From: Chloranthus sessilifolius
Taxonomy: Eukaryota > Streptophyta > Magnoliopsida > Chloranthales > Chloranthaceae
Direction: 5' to 3'
DNA length: 64,000 nucleotides
NCBI GenBank assembly: GCA_021018995.1
Contig: CM037586.1
Location: 154,554,060-154,618,059, forward strand
Below are positions 21,430 through 62,875 of the stretch, in pieces; within the stretch, counting starts at the first letter, position 1, and each line of letters starts with the position of its first letter. The notes below the pieces were generated by a model. It saw nothing but the letters and a program-made list of their open reading frames with translations. It searched no databases and was not told where the DNA came from. A program made the translations under genes and the position numbers.

Positions 21430-21810
21430 GCAAGTAATGGCTCCTATAGTTCAAACATTTTTATGAAGCCATGACACAAAAGTTGACAGATGTGAAACAA
21501 TGCCATTTTGGTTCATGGATTCTATGAAACCATAGCGCAATTGCACAAGAGTTCGCGTGGTGAAACGATAACATTGTGGCTCAGGGAATTTATTATTTTA
21601 TGAAACTATAACATAAGAGTTGGCGGTCCTGATAATATCACTGTGGTTCATCGATTGTCATGAAACCATCGCGCAAGAGTTGACGAACATGAAACAATAG
21701 TGCTTTGGTTCATTGATTTTCATAAAACCATGGCACAAGAGTTCATAGATATAAAACAAAGATACTTTCATTCATTGTTTTGCTATGGAACCATTGCGCA
21801 AAACGATGGA
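21430..21810. repeat. degenerate minisatellite, unit about 65-75 bp
   Basis: Five or six diverged copies of 'atgaaaccat.gcgcaagagt' + 'tgacaga..tgaaacaatg' + 'ttttggttcatgga' run in tandem. The unit shares short words with the array at 20380-20830, so the two may have a common source. Confidence 0.7.
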
Positions 21811-22790
21811 ACTTTGGTTCCTGATAGAAATAATGTCACATGAGAGAGACGGGAGAGGTTATGGGAAGACATACTTGGCTTTTTCTTAACGCGATTCTGT
21901 GTACCCTTTTTAAACAAGCTAAACGAGATTATAAAGGTGGCCAATTTATCTCGGAATTGTTAAAAGCAGCTTTCTCGGTGATCAATTGTCTATGGAAGGA
22001 AAGAAATTATTGAATTTTTAGGGCAAAAGTAATAATCATAAAAAGAATGCTCTCGCGCACGGAGATTGTTGGTGACATGTTCACATTGTTGATGACATGT
22101 TCAGTATGTTTATTGAATATGAATATCATGAATCTAAACCTTTTGGAAGTTAAAGGTTGGAGCCAATTGAGGAATCAAGTTTAATTAAGATGGTTGTTAG
22201 GCTTGGTCGTTGGATTTACAATTTCATTTTAATACATTTGTAACGACGCCCAAGCTTCCACTGTGGCAATCTTGAATTCAATCTTTTGTTCTTTGTTTTT
22301 TATATTCTTATACTCTTTTGTATACGAGTACATTCCTAATTTTAATGAAAGGGTAAGGACCCAACCATCTGAAAGCTTCTCACTTGGGCAATGGCGTTCT
22401 AATCGATTGGTCAAATATTAGTACGAGCATAAAAATAAGTGAAAGTAAATTTATGACCTCATCACCAATTTGGTGCTTAAGAGTATGAACTTTTTATTAA
22501 AAAGCTGTCTTTGTTGATTTCAATTATTAAAAAATAGAGAGTATTTTCAGCTGACAAAAAGATTTTAATACAGGCTAAATACGAGTTACTTTGTGCTGAA
22601 GTGTGTTTAGTCATGTCAACTCGTTCCCTCCTGAATAAATCTACTTCATGGCCAGCCCACTGAAGCGTGAGGATTATTTTAATGGGACTGCGTTGGTATT
22701 ATATAATAAATGCTTCAGGGCATCCCCTCCGAAGCTGGATTTTAGTTCATTATACGGGTCCTGTAAACTCGTATTGTGAGACATTTTAGT
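21811..22790. other. non-coding stretch
   Basis: No gene recognised. Ordinary AT-rich sequence upstream of the three-exon gene. Confidence 0.4.
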
Positions 22791-22875
22791 TCATTAACCG
22801 ATACACCAATACGAATCAGTTTGGCAAAAAACCGAAACGCCGATACGAATAGGAATCAGCCTATTTTTGATACAT
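22791..22875. repeat. decayed GATACGAATCGG-like patch
   Basis: 'ccgatacaccaatacgaatc' and 'cgccgatacgaataggaatc' resemble the interior words of the foldback elements at 11692 and 43920. The inverted ends are not seen. Confidence 0.35.
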
Positions 22876-22879
22876 TAAA

Positions 22880-23090
22880 TCCAACAACTTAACAACAACA
22901 AAAATATCTGTGAACCCTTCGGTTAATGGGTCCCACTGAGATACAGTGTGCTTACGTGTAACAAAACTAGAGACGCGTGCCGCGTGCGCACTGCGCGCAC
23001 CATAGAAGACCGAATTCGCGGCAATTAAGTCTCTCAGTTAAAATGTATTTGTCACTCTTTCAGGTAGCTCAACCAGTGAGTGATAGAACG
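22880..23090 (+). promoter_or_regulatory. CpG-rich upstream region of the three-exon gene
   Basis: The 110 bp before the start codon are clearly richer in CG than the surroundings (acgcgtgccgcgtgcgcact near 22972). There is an ACGTG core at about 22954. A clear TATA box is not obvious. Two in-frame upstream ATGs (22977, 23043) lie here without an intervening stop. I chose 23091 because its context (ACGATGG) is good and it begins the acidic, low-complexity N-terminus. Confidence 0.45.
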
Positions 23091-53240
<30,150 letters not shown>

Positions 53241-54121
53241 ATGAAGGTTGCAATTTGAACTTTATAGTAAACTTATTACAGTATTTTTATATTCAGCCTC
53301 TGTTTGTGCCTTCTTACAATAGCGCATTCTCTGCTTGTTGATTAAGCTAGTTGTATGTTCATATTTTTGTTTATATTATGCGGTGAATTAGATGTACTTT
53401 TGAACTTCTGAACGTGGATGGATATCTCTTTTGAGTGGGTATTGGTTTAAGCCTTGCACATCTCAACTATTTGATCAAAAACTAGCAAAAGGTGGGGGGA
53501 AGTCTGTCTAGCCAATGATCCATAGCAAATAACGACCATTGTAGTTTTGACCAGATGGTTTGGATACTTTGATGGTCATAGTTTGGGCGCTCTCATCTGG
53601 ATAATGGCTTGCACTTGGCATCTCAAATTGATAATTAGTTATGTCAAATCCACAATACTTCGTGATTACTGCACCACCTATGGTGCACAGGCCCATTCAC
53701 CTAAAATACCCGAAAACCGGTTCTTTCATTTAATAAATGAGCTAAGAGTCTTAACTTTTTTCCTTGTAAGGAAAAAATACACCTACTTGGGATATAGATA
53801 TCGTCAGTATCAAATCCTTATCTAATCTATTCGGGTCTCCTTTGCAAGTCTTTCTCCACTCGTTTATTTTCAACCTAAGCTCTCCTTACTCCACAATCCC
53901 TCCATACATGACCCTTCTAAGACACCATGCATCTCAATCTTTTGTACAAGGTATTCTGACCTCCCACTCCCATGGACACGCCTCCACTGGGCAGCCCTTT
54001 TTTTGGGTTTGGGTTTTGGGTTTTGGGTTTAACCCTCCTTTTGAGATTTTAGAATAAATAAAAACGAATGGCGCAACAATATTTCATTTCACTTTTCATA
54101 GTAGCCAATTTTTTTAAGGGA
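53241..54121. other. 3' flank of the three-exon gene
   Basis: The first few hundred bases are probably 3' UTR (AT-rich, T-rich tracts), but no unambiguous polyadenylation signal could be fixed. Near 54000-54035 there are short repeats of 'gggtttt'. No other gene is supported. Confidence 0.4.
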
Positions 54122-54607
54122 TAATGACTCCGGACCGATATTTAAACACCAAAATTGTATTTAAATGATCTTACACCATTAAAATTAGACTTTTTATTTC
54201 ACACCATATTGAAGTGTGATTTATCATTACCAAGTGGCAATCTATCATTGGAACATGTCTCAACCCAAAGAAACATGCCTATAAGTAAATGTAAACCATC
54301 CGATTGTTAAACTTTAATATCAGCCATTAAAGTTTAAAATAACAGTTGATATTATAGTCCACAAATTAGATGGTTTAAATCTCCCTAAAACACCATTTTT
54401 AGGCTTGTTGGACTTCAATCTATGATATATCACTTTGGCGGTACGGATCACCCACGTCTTAATATCATATGGATCACTCACGTTATTAAAACTCCTTCCA
54501 GTATCACAGTAGGAATCTAGTTTTTTCTTGCCCTTCCGTCCGTGAATCATTGATGGTGTAAGATCATTTAAATATCATTTTGGTGTTTAAATGAGAGTCA
54601 GGTCATT
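54122..54607. mobile_element. MITE (ATTTAAACACCAAAAT family)
   Basis: The left end 'aatgactccggaccgatatt' with 'taaacaccaaaattgtattt' pairs with the right end 'aaatatcattttggtgttta' with 'gtcatt'. The inner words 'atgatcttacaccatt' and 'tgatggtgtaagatcat' also pair. The centre has its own palindrome around 'ttaatatcagccattaaa'. A partial relative lies at 26440-26640. Non-coding. Confidence 0.75.
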
Positions 54608-54616
54608 TTCTTAATA

Positions 54617-55717
54617 GGGTACCTTTATTAACACTCACGAAATCTTTGAGGTCACCTACGTACACGTGCCAGCCCAAAGTTATTTTCTTTGTGGGTACCC
54701 TCAAAGTTTTAGTGGTCATAAGTGTAGCACCCACTTATGTAGATGCCCTTCATCTTCTTCCTCCACTCAAGTGCCCTTTTTCATTTTCTTCCAACTGCTT
54801 CATTTCAGGGAATCATATCGTCTCATTACGACGACTAGTACATTCTAGCGAGTCCTCCATTCCAACGAGTCTTCATGTAGAATGAAAGCCATGAAACCCT
54901 GTTAAAACCTACATTTTCTTCTTCTACTAGAATGAAACTCATGCCATTGAAATATTGAAATAAAATCACTGAAATCCTCTTGAAACAAAGTTCTTATTCT
55001 AAAATGAAACCTATTGAAATGAATCCCATGAGACACTATTGAAACTCACTTCTCTTTAAACGAAGTCCTCTTTAAACGCATAAAAATCTTTTGAAATCAT
55101 AAAGAGAAAACAAAAAAAAAAAAAAAGTGACTGCATGACAATAGGTGCTCACTGTCAGTAATTTAAAATCTACGTTAGATATTCATTGTCGGTTTTGTTA
55201 AAATTGACAGTGGATATCCACCGTCACTAGCTTAAAATCTACGTTGGATACTCACTGTCATCTTTTAAAAATTGGTCATGAGTACCCACTGTCAGCTTTA
55301 AATCACAAATGGTGGCACCCATCTCCATGCATATAATCACTTACTCTTATTTTTAGGGTTTCAAGAAGGTTCCATTGATTTGAAGAGGATTGCAAGGGTT
55401 CGATGATTCTTTTTCTTCGGAGGGTTTCATGGACTTCAAGAGGGTCTTATGGGTTTCTTCTTTGTGGCATGCCAAAGGCGTTGATGGTATGTGTGATAGG
55501 GTGAGTGATTTTATTGAGTGTTTAAGAGAAAAAAAAAAAAAAAAAAGGAGGAAAAGAGAACTATAAAGTGGGTGCCCAAAATTTTTTTGTCATAAGTGAG
55601 GCACCCACTTACGTAGGCACCTTCAAAGATTGTCGGTGGTAATAAAGGTGCCCTTCTTAATAACACCCACTTATGTAGGCACCCTCAAAGATTTTGTCGG
55701 TGTTAATAAAGGTACCC
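54617..55717. mobile_element. MULE-type non-autonomous element, 1.1 kb
   Basis: The left end GGGTACCTTTATTAACAC pairs with the right end (inverted GGGTACCTTTATTAACAC) over about 47 bp. The flanks ttcttaata (54608-54616) and tttttaata (55718-55726) match at 8 of 9 bases; 9-bp duplications are typical of Mutator-like elements. The right terminal repeat is doubled (about 55590-55650 and 55660-55717). The interior holds three ~70-bp repeats at 55148-55310 ('aaatctacgttggatactca', 'ctgtca'). No transposase. Confidence 0.8.
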
Positions 55718-55857
55718 TTTTTAATATTATAATTGACTACCTACATTCACATGAAAACGACACTGGTTATTAGGGTATCAGGTTGACAAATAGCACCCAT
55801 TGTTCATATTATAAATGGACTGTTATTTATAGAGACTGTCCTCATATTCATTGCAAG

Positions 55858-56768
55858 TAGGGCTGTTTTTATAGGCCCGAATATTTTTTAGAATAAAAGT
55901 GAGGCCCAAGCCTGATTCGAATAAACCCGGCCCAGTATTAATTGGGATAGAATTCAGGCCGGGCAGGCCTTCTGTATTTTTGCCGTACATTTTTTTTTTT
56001 CATTTGGACAACCCGAGTTCTGACCCGATACTAATCGGGCCGAAACTCGAGTTGGGTGAGCATTTTATAAGTTTTGCCCAACAGTTTTTGCATTCGGGCC
56101 AATGCGAGAGAGAGGATTGGGCTAGGATTGGGAGCCGGAGCCTGAGAGAGAGAGAGAGAGAGAGAGAGAAGGTTGGGGGAGAAAAAAAGGCAAAGAGGGT
56201 TGGGATGGGAATGGAAGCTTGGGAGCCGCGTGCTGAGGGGGTGGGGGGAGAAAAGAAGGCACTGAGAGAGGATTGGGAATGGGATTGGGATCCTCGCGGG
56301 GGGGGGGGGGGGGATTGCGCTTGCTTGGAATGGCTGCTTGGGAATTGGGGTTGCGCCACTATCACACTGACAGCGAGTTTGGGACTGAGAGAGAAAAGCC
56401 TGCAACAATGGAACCCTAGGGCACCGTTTCGAAAGGACGACGATGGAGAAGAGATCGATGAAATGGAGAAAAAAATCCTGGATTACTCTTATATGAGATA
56501 GTAGAGGGGAAATTATAATTTTACCCCCATTTTAATCCGTTGAACGATAATAAGGGGGCTAAAATTGTAATTACAATGGGCTGAGCTTACTGGCCCGCTA
56601 ATTTTAACAAATACAACAGCCCGTTTATTTTACACACCAAAGCCCAAACTTGAAACCGTTTATATTCGGGCTTAGCTCGGTCCAACCTATTTACGTAAAG
56701 ACTTATAAGTTTGGGCCCAAATTTGGCCCATCAGGCCCTGGCTGAAACCCACCTCGTTGACAGCCCTA
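55858..56768. mobile_element. hAT-type non-autonomous element, 911 bp, TAGGGCTGT termini
   Basis: Ends TAGGGCTGT and ACAGCCCTA, with flanks attgcaag (55850-55857) and attgctag (56769-56776), 7 of 8 bases identical. These fit the hAT rules. The subterminal regions have inverted words for 'aggcccgaa' and 'ttcgggc'. The interior (about 56100-56510) is GC-rich with (GA)n and a G run and may be captured host sequence. The 200-codon frame across it is compositional and I do not call it a gene. Confidence 0.75.
56297..56313. repeat. poly-G run
   Basis: About 16 consecutive G bases within the GC-rich interior of the hAT-type element, a place where assembly errors are common. Confidence 0.9.
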
Positions 56769-56776
56769 ATTGCTAG

Positions 56777-59199
56777 TGAGGCCCACGATTAAAATTTAAA
56801 AGGCACACCAAACCCAAGGTTTTCAGGACTCTGGATTTTTTCTTTTGAGCTAGTATTAGCTAGCGGCTGAAGCGCCAAGTGACTGTTCACAAGTCACTTT
56901 TTGGAAAACGAACAGTAAGAAAACATCATATGTGACATTTAATTTGAAGACCATGATCTAAAGAAATATGGTGATAGCAATTAGTTCCTGAAAAAACAAT
57001 CATCATATCATAAGATTTAAATCCATCAATGACGCCATTAATTTTTAAGTACGTGTTGTCAATTCCTCTTTAACAACATTAACAATGTTATTAACAATGC
57101 CGTTATTTTTAAAAGGCTTTGCATCACACAATAAATTCTTTGACAAAATATATCTTTTTTATTATGTTCTTCAAATCAAAGAGCACACATGATGCGTTCA
57201 AGTGTCCCAAAAGTGACCTATAAATCAAGCCACCTGACGACTGGTGCTATTTCTTTTCTTCATGAGAGGTAAGTTGGAGGTTATATGATCCTCACTCCTC
57301 AGTTCACCCACCATTAACATGAATAGTGTCAAAGATTTCTCTGAGGCTCAACGCAGACTCGTCCTATACAATTAAGTGAGGTCTTGTCAGTTGAGACATC
57401 CAGGCTTCCATGCTCTTTAAAGTCTCTGAGCTGTCAAGACTCAGCTCATTGTCAATGAGCTATCTGCTCCTTATAGACACATTCATACCCTTACAGATGT
57501 GTTTGGCTTAGCTCTCACCAGCTCGGCTCTTTAGCTCTAGCGTTGAGCAATTTTAAGTGAAGCGTGTTTTGTATGCAAGCTCCCAGCATCAGTTGCACTG
57601 GTGAGCAGCCGTTTTAAATTTAAAAGAACGAGTTCTAATCTAGAGAAGAAAAACCTTGCTCTGGCTGAGAGCATGCGTAAAGCTGTAGTCTGTTGAAAGA
57701 AAGTGAACCTAGATTCACCCTCAGCCTCATATCTCTAGCCATCACAAGAGTATTATTGATAGCAAAGAGTTGAACCAAGTGGATATCAAGGAAAGAACTC
57801 ATCCCAAAGGAAGCAGCCACACAATGGTTCAGAGCCGCCACTCCAAACAGTCTTGAAGAAGATAGTTTCTATTACTAACAGAGGCAAAGGGATAACAAAA
57901 ACACCAATGAGCAGAAATTGCAACTCTCATTAGTACAAGTCTCAAGAATTTTGCAATCATAGAACTGTGCTCTAATATCATCTCATCCCCGGAAGCACTC
58001 CTATTTTTGGCGGGTGGACACCATCAAATATATGTTGATTTCATCTATGGTAAAATGTAGCAGAAAATGCAGGCTCATATCAGTGACGGAGTTGATGCGA
58101 GTTCTGGGAATTGTGAATCTAGCAAAGTACACACCTTGAGGGGATAACACAAGAAGTCTTTTTTCTGTCGATTCTCTATAGTAAGAAGCACACATCCGGC
58201 ACAAAAAGAATTTTTTTTTTTTTTTCCTTTTGATGAATATCAAGCACAAAAAGAATGCTGTGGGATTCTTGGCTTGTACCACATCAGATTATGCCCCCCA
58301 AAAACAAATTCAAGATACAGAGTACATGCCAAATTGCAGGCCAAGAAAATGATGGCGCCCATTTCAAACTCACTTTGATTGAATCTCAGATGTGGAGCAG
58401 AAATCAATTACCCCGCGTGCTTCTACTACTAGAGTATAAGGCTCAAGGTCCAATCGGTCCCATCCAAAATGTCCTCCTGACTGTCCGGGGTGGATGGATG
58501 GACCAAATAGCGAATGGCACCACCCCCCCATCCTAGTTTATAGAATTCCTTCTATTGCAATAAATTCTTCCCAGATTACATCATTTATCATCAGGAGCCG
58601 TTACATGCACACACAAAGTTGGCGATTGCACCTAATTGAAAAGGATTGGAGGACTTGTGCCATGTAAAAACACCATCTAAGGCATCTAATTTGAAGTCTA
58701 TGATCTGAAACGTCAGTGCAAAAGATTGGCACGAAACACAATCTCTAACATATGATTCAGCCCAATCAACCATTGAATCAGAATGGCTTTCATCTTCTCG
58801 TCACCATCTTTCAATAAAAGTTGTAGCTTGTGTGACCAATCAGCCACTCTGCTTTCTTCTCTTCCCACATTGCCTCTCCTGCCATCAACGTAAGACAAGT
58901 ATGCAAGGTCATGGAAATAGCATTTGCTTTATGAAGAGACGCCAAGTTGTGCACCTCCTGAGGATTTTAACCATTTTGACCGAAGATTGACCTGAGCACC
59001 ACCGTAAACCATCGCACATTATACCAATTCATACGGGAATTGCACAGCCATTTATGGGCACACAAAACAGTGAGAATACTTCATTAGACATTTCACGAAT
59101 TTGGCACATAGAAATCTCCATGCAGCTTTCATGGTTGGCAGAGGGAGATTGACCTGTGCAATTGTGTACCGAGTAGTACCGACACCAACTCTTCCCCAA
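56777..59199. other. no gene recognised; possibly old LINE-derived sequence
   Basis: Several short - strand frames (57841-57635, 58773-58591, 58898-58713) have Trp/Cys-containing protein-like composition. They could be upstream parts of the LINE remnant at 59200-59990, but no diagnostic motif is seen. No other feature is supported. Confidence 0.35.
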
Positions 59200-59990
59200 A
59201 CTGTGTTCATTATGTGGATTGTCATAAAAAAATTAGGCTTTTCAAGTAAATAATTGTAACTAGATATAGACTTTTTGTTTTTTTGGGAAGGTGGCAGATG
59301 TCTCTATGAGAGAAGCTAGGTGACCAGGCAGAGAAAGAATAATAACCACATAAAAAGGAGGAAGACAAATCCCAGAGACAGAATAATGTCGTTCCAAAAT
59401 CCAAAACTTAAGACCTACTGCACCCTGGGAATTCTCCTGAATTCTTTTCTCTAAATGGCCCAATCAAGCAGAACTGATTTAATCCCATCTATGAGTAAGA
59501 AGCTATCGTTTCTATGCCCCTCAAAGATCCAACAATTTCTTTTCTTTCATATTGACCAGAATATTGCCCTTGAATGCTGCGAGACTAGACCTTTGAATTT
59601 ATGACATCTACTGAATTCTGCCAAAACACACTTCCATGAACTCAGAAAAAAGCCAACCAATTTAAGTAACCTGCAGAACCAAAAAAATCCAAATTTCTTG
59701 TGTAGCAGAACAGTGAAGGAATAGATTGTCCATAAATTTGAGTCCCACACACATAACCAATGATTAGAGACTGTCATTCCCCTCTTGATAAGATATCTGC
59801 AGTTAGAACCTTTCCCCATGCAACACTCCAAATAAAAAACGCTGACCTCGGTGGAATTTTAAGCTTCTACAAAACGCGTACCATTCTTGGCGAATCGAAG
59901 GTCTTCTACTAATGAGTTCATGGAAAGATTTAACAGAAAATAAACCCTTTGAACTGCACAGCGAGAGTCTCCTATTCTTAGATTATTTTT
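59200..59990 (-). mobile_element. L1-type LINE remnant, - strand, strongly decayed
   Basis: In shifting - strand frames there is SVKSFHELI near 59920, then a GVLHGERFQLQ region, then KFMDNLFLHCSAT near 59720. This matches the LINE order 'F.VKS.Y..L', 'WT...GKI.T', 'C..C....ETVDHLFLHC..A'. Later AIFWSIWKE near 59550 matches 'ILW.IWKERN'. It has many breaks and no tail. Confidence 0.5.
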
Positions 59991-62087
59991 TAGTGTTGTT
60001 TTGCAAAATAAATGTTTTTTTGAATTTAATTAATTAGGTTTAGTTGTTCTTTTCCATAGGAATAGGTTTTGCTTGTAGAATTAACTAATTGGGCTTTAGA
60101 TTTAATTAATTAGATAAGGATTATGGATCATTACTTTCATGAGTGACAACATCTAAGCCCTCAAATCTAGTGTAAACTTGATTGAGAAGGATTAAATAAG
60201 CCTTAAAATGTGAAAAATCTAGCTTTCTATTCGAATCATTGGCTTAAATGTACTGTCAGATTATGCAAGTGAGCTACCAAATCCATTTGACTCGAAAGGA
60301 TTGTGGAATGCTAAATATCTGAAGTACCCAACTTTTGTGGTATCCAATGGCTTAGATTTAAGTTGTTTTTAAAGGTTGTTTTGCTTGTAGATTAAGCTCA
60401 TGTGAAGTTAGATGGACTTCGAGCAAGAAAACAGTTATTTAATTAACAAAATGTGAATTTGATAAGTCCAAACAGGAAGCAAAACACTAATTAGAAATCA
60501 TTTTCATCCTGCAAACAAGGATTCCCCTATTCTAAAAAGTGATAACATTGTTGTGTCATTTACAAGAGTCCAAAGGAGCCCTAATTTTCCATGACTCACC
60601 AGCTAACACGTTCCCCATCAAACCTAATATTCACCTAAATATGGAACACATCACCCATTCATGAGATCCCCAAAATCAAGCTTAAGGAGCACGCCTTTTA
60701 GCCACAAAATTCACACTGTCCCAGATTTGTACATGACATCCATGGAGTAAGATACAGACAGTGTGAAGAGATTCAATTGTGGGGTTTGAACCTGAAGAGT
60801 CATCCCAATAGAGTGAACCCCAGTTAGGTCATAAAGACAGCCCAAAGAACAATTTGATAGCTCCTGTATCACATTGTGTGGAGCTTATGCTGCAGTAGTG
60901 CAGACTGTGCAGTGCTACATGGTCAGTGATTAGTGATAAAGAATTTGTTGATCTTTACGCAATTTTGAATTTTTAAACAAGATTTATTTGTCATAGATTA
61001 TTTCATAAAATTCTCAATTCATTCAACTTTTTCTTTGTTTTTTTATCAGAGTTTTAAACATATTTAATGGATTAGCCCCTGCTCATTCTATTTGAAGAGA
61101 CGTCATTATGAATGCTAGCCTACATTTCATCACAAATTGCAGCTTGCTTGCCCTCACTCTTAGAGTCACAACTCACAACAGTAAAAACACAAGGAATGTC
61201 CAAAGAAATAGTAAATAAAATTCAGTTAAAGGTTCTTTTCTACCACGCATGCCTAGCTGGTACCGTATAGGGATCATGTATTTACTTACAGTCACATCGC
61301 CATGGTGTTGCAATCTCCGTGACTGCTGTTCTAAGAGAGCACTCTCACACCCTTCTCTCTGTTTACTCCTTTCCTATTTTCTTGGCATCAGATTGTATCA
61401 GCAATTTTCACAAAAATAGGCATCCAAAGGTACATACAACATATAGGTCTCTTCCATATAAGGTCACCAATTGTCAACCTGACTTTGTAAATAGGATACA
61501 AGTGAAAATAGAACCACATTCCAGTACTCAATGCTGTATGAATAAAAATGCAAGGTTTTTAGGTTAATCATGATATGTCATATGCCTCTGCAATCTGGAG
61601 GTTGTGAGTTCAATCTCAGTTTACCACAGAAGAAATAGTATGCTGCCCAAGGAACAAAAATGACACAACTCATTGAAGATAGTTAAAATGTTAATACCCT
61701 TGAATAACATTGATCAAGAAGCATAAACACCACAACGAAGCCACCCAACAGGTATAATTGATGAAAAAAATTGCTCCAACTAAAACTCAAAACATAAAAG
61801 CATTTGGTTTAGGGTCGACAAATTCCATACACGAGATTAACCATTACAAGTGTCCCGCATATATTCAAGTTGAAGTTCATCCCCTAGCACAATAAGAAAG
61901 AAAGAAAGAAGAAAGCTTTAATGGATTTACTCTCCACGATTAGGCACCACTAAACAAATGCATAATGAGCTACTACTACACTATTAAAAGGATGGTACCT
62001 CAACTAAAGAGATGGAAATATAAAACAATAGGCATATCAGTGCTAAGTACTATAGAAATCAGGAACCTGACAATGTACATGGAATAC
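59991..62087. other. non-coding stretch
   Basis: No gene recognised. Near 61590-61625 a short phrase 'ggttgtgagttcaatctcag' resembles a B box, but no A box is found. A (AAAG)n-like patch lies at 61891-61912. Confidence 0.4.
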
Positions 62088-62314
62088 CTGATTCAGAACC
62101 ACTCTCACGACGGTTGCTCATCTCTCCATTTTCAACCAGCTAGGTGAATCCTTAGGCATCACCTTTATCGGTGCAGCTTGATTAATCAAGGGTGGCTGTA
62201 AAGCAAACCCCAAAAAAAAATATTTAAACAAAATAATAACAGTAAAAAAATCAGAACTTTCCCGCAGATTCCATTTTTATGTTACCTTATGTTCCTGATC
62301 ATTTGTACTTGATG
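62088..62314 (-). CDS. two terminal exons of an unrecognised host gene, - strand
   Basis: On the - strand, exon 62314-62286 (acceptor ..GTAAAG, donor AAG|GTAAC) and exon 62195-62088 (acceptor GCTTTACAG) join in frame. They read ASSTNDQEHK then PPLINQAAPIKVMPKDSPSW and LKMER, then TGA at 62120-62118. After the stop the exon-like sequence runs to a possible 3' UTR donor (CAG|GTATTC at 62088). Two independent splice sites agreeing with one frame is the main support. I do not recognise the family. Upstream exons would lie above 62.3 kb, where a hAT MITE is inserted, but none could be assigned. Confidence 0.45.
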
Positions 62315-62765
62315 CTTTACAGTCAAAAAGCATCAGCAAAAGAGGGAACGTCCCCCTTCCCAAAAGAAAAATTTTCATGATAACAAATAACAAATGAGTA
62401 GGTAATAATTAAACAAATATTTATTGTCGACTAACAAATGAGTATCGGTCTTGAATTTATGTCAACCAGAAAATTTTAAGTTTGGATTAAAACCATTATG
62501 AACAAAAAGAGTTTGACCCTGGAAGCAAAAAAGAACAAAGATTACAAACCTCATACATACACTAGGTCAAACTTTGTCTAAATCTCAATGAATCATAAAT
62601 AACATGGTTATTTAACTGCATAAAAAGGGAGGAGCATTATCAAATGATATAAATAAACACACTAATCAGCAGAAGTAAATGGGTTTAACTGCATCACAAA
62701 TCTACAAATTAGCCAAACAGCATGCCTGCCATGGACTCTCAACATAATGAAGGATAGGGCAAGAA
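62315..62765. other. probable intron or flank of the - strand gene
   Basis: No exon could be assigned. A possible - strand coding run near 62780-62690 (YYSCPILHYVESPWQACCLA) ends at a stop and is too short to support. Confidence 0.35.
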
Positions 62766-62875
62766 TAGTAAGGACCAATGTTGCCAAATGGTAAGCCATC
62801 CTATCCAATGTTGTCATAAGCGATCGCTTAATTGTTGCCAAATGGTAGGCCATCCTATCCAATGTTGTCATAAGC
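62766..62875. repeat. 54-bp tandem duplication of a MITE left end and flank
   Basis: 'ttgccaaatggtaagccatc' + 'ctatccaatgttgtcataag' + 'cgatcgctta' occurs twice with a 54-bp offset (CAATGTTGTCA at 62806 and 62860). The copies are nearly identical. Confidence 0.85.

Noticed and set aside
23043-23090. Upstream in-frame ATG codons (22977, 23043) as the start of the three-exon gene
   Set aside because: They lie in a CpG-rich leader with no protein-like composition. The ATG at 23091 has better context and begins the acidic N-terminus expected for a protein of this size.
55899-56501. 200-codon open frame inside the hAT-type element
   Set aside because: It runs through a (GA)n tract and a poly-G run and starts in the element's subterminal repeat. 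The protein is compositional (RERERE, GGGGG).
59547-59831. 94-codon Trp/Cys-rich frame as a novel small protein
   Set aside because: The adjacent frames carry LINE zinc-binding and C-terminal phrases in the right order, so it is an off-frame reading of a decayed LINE.
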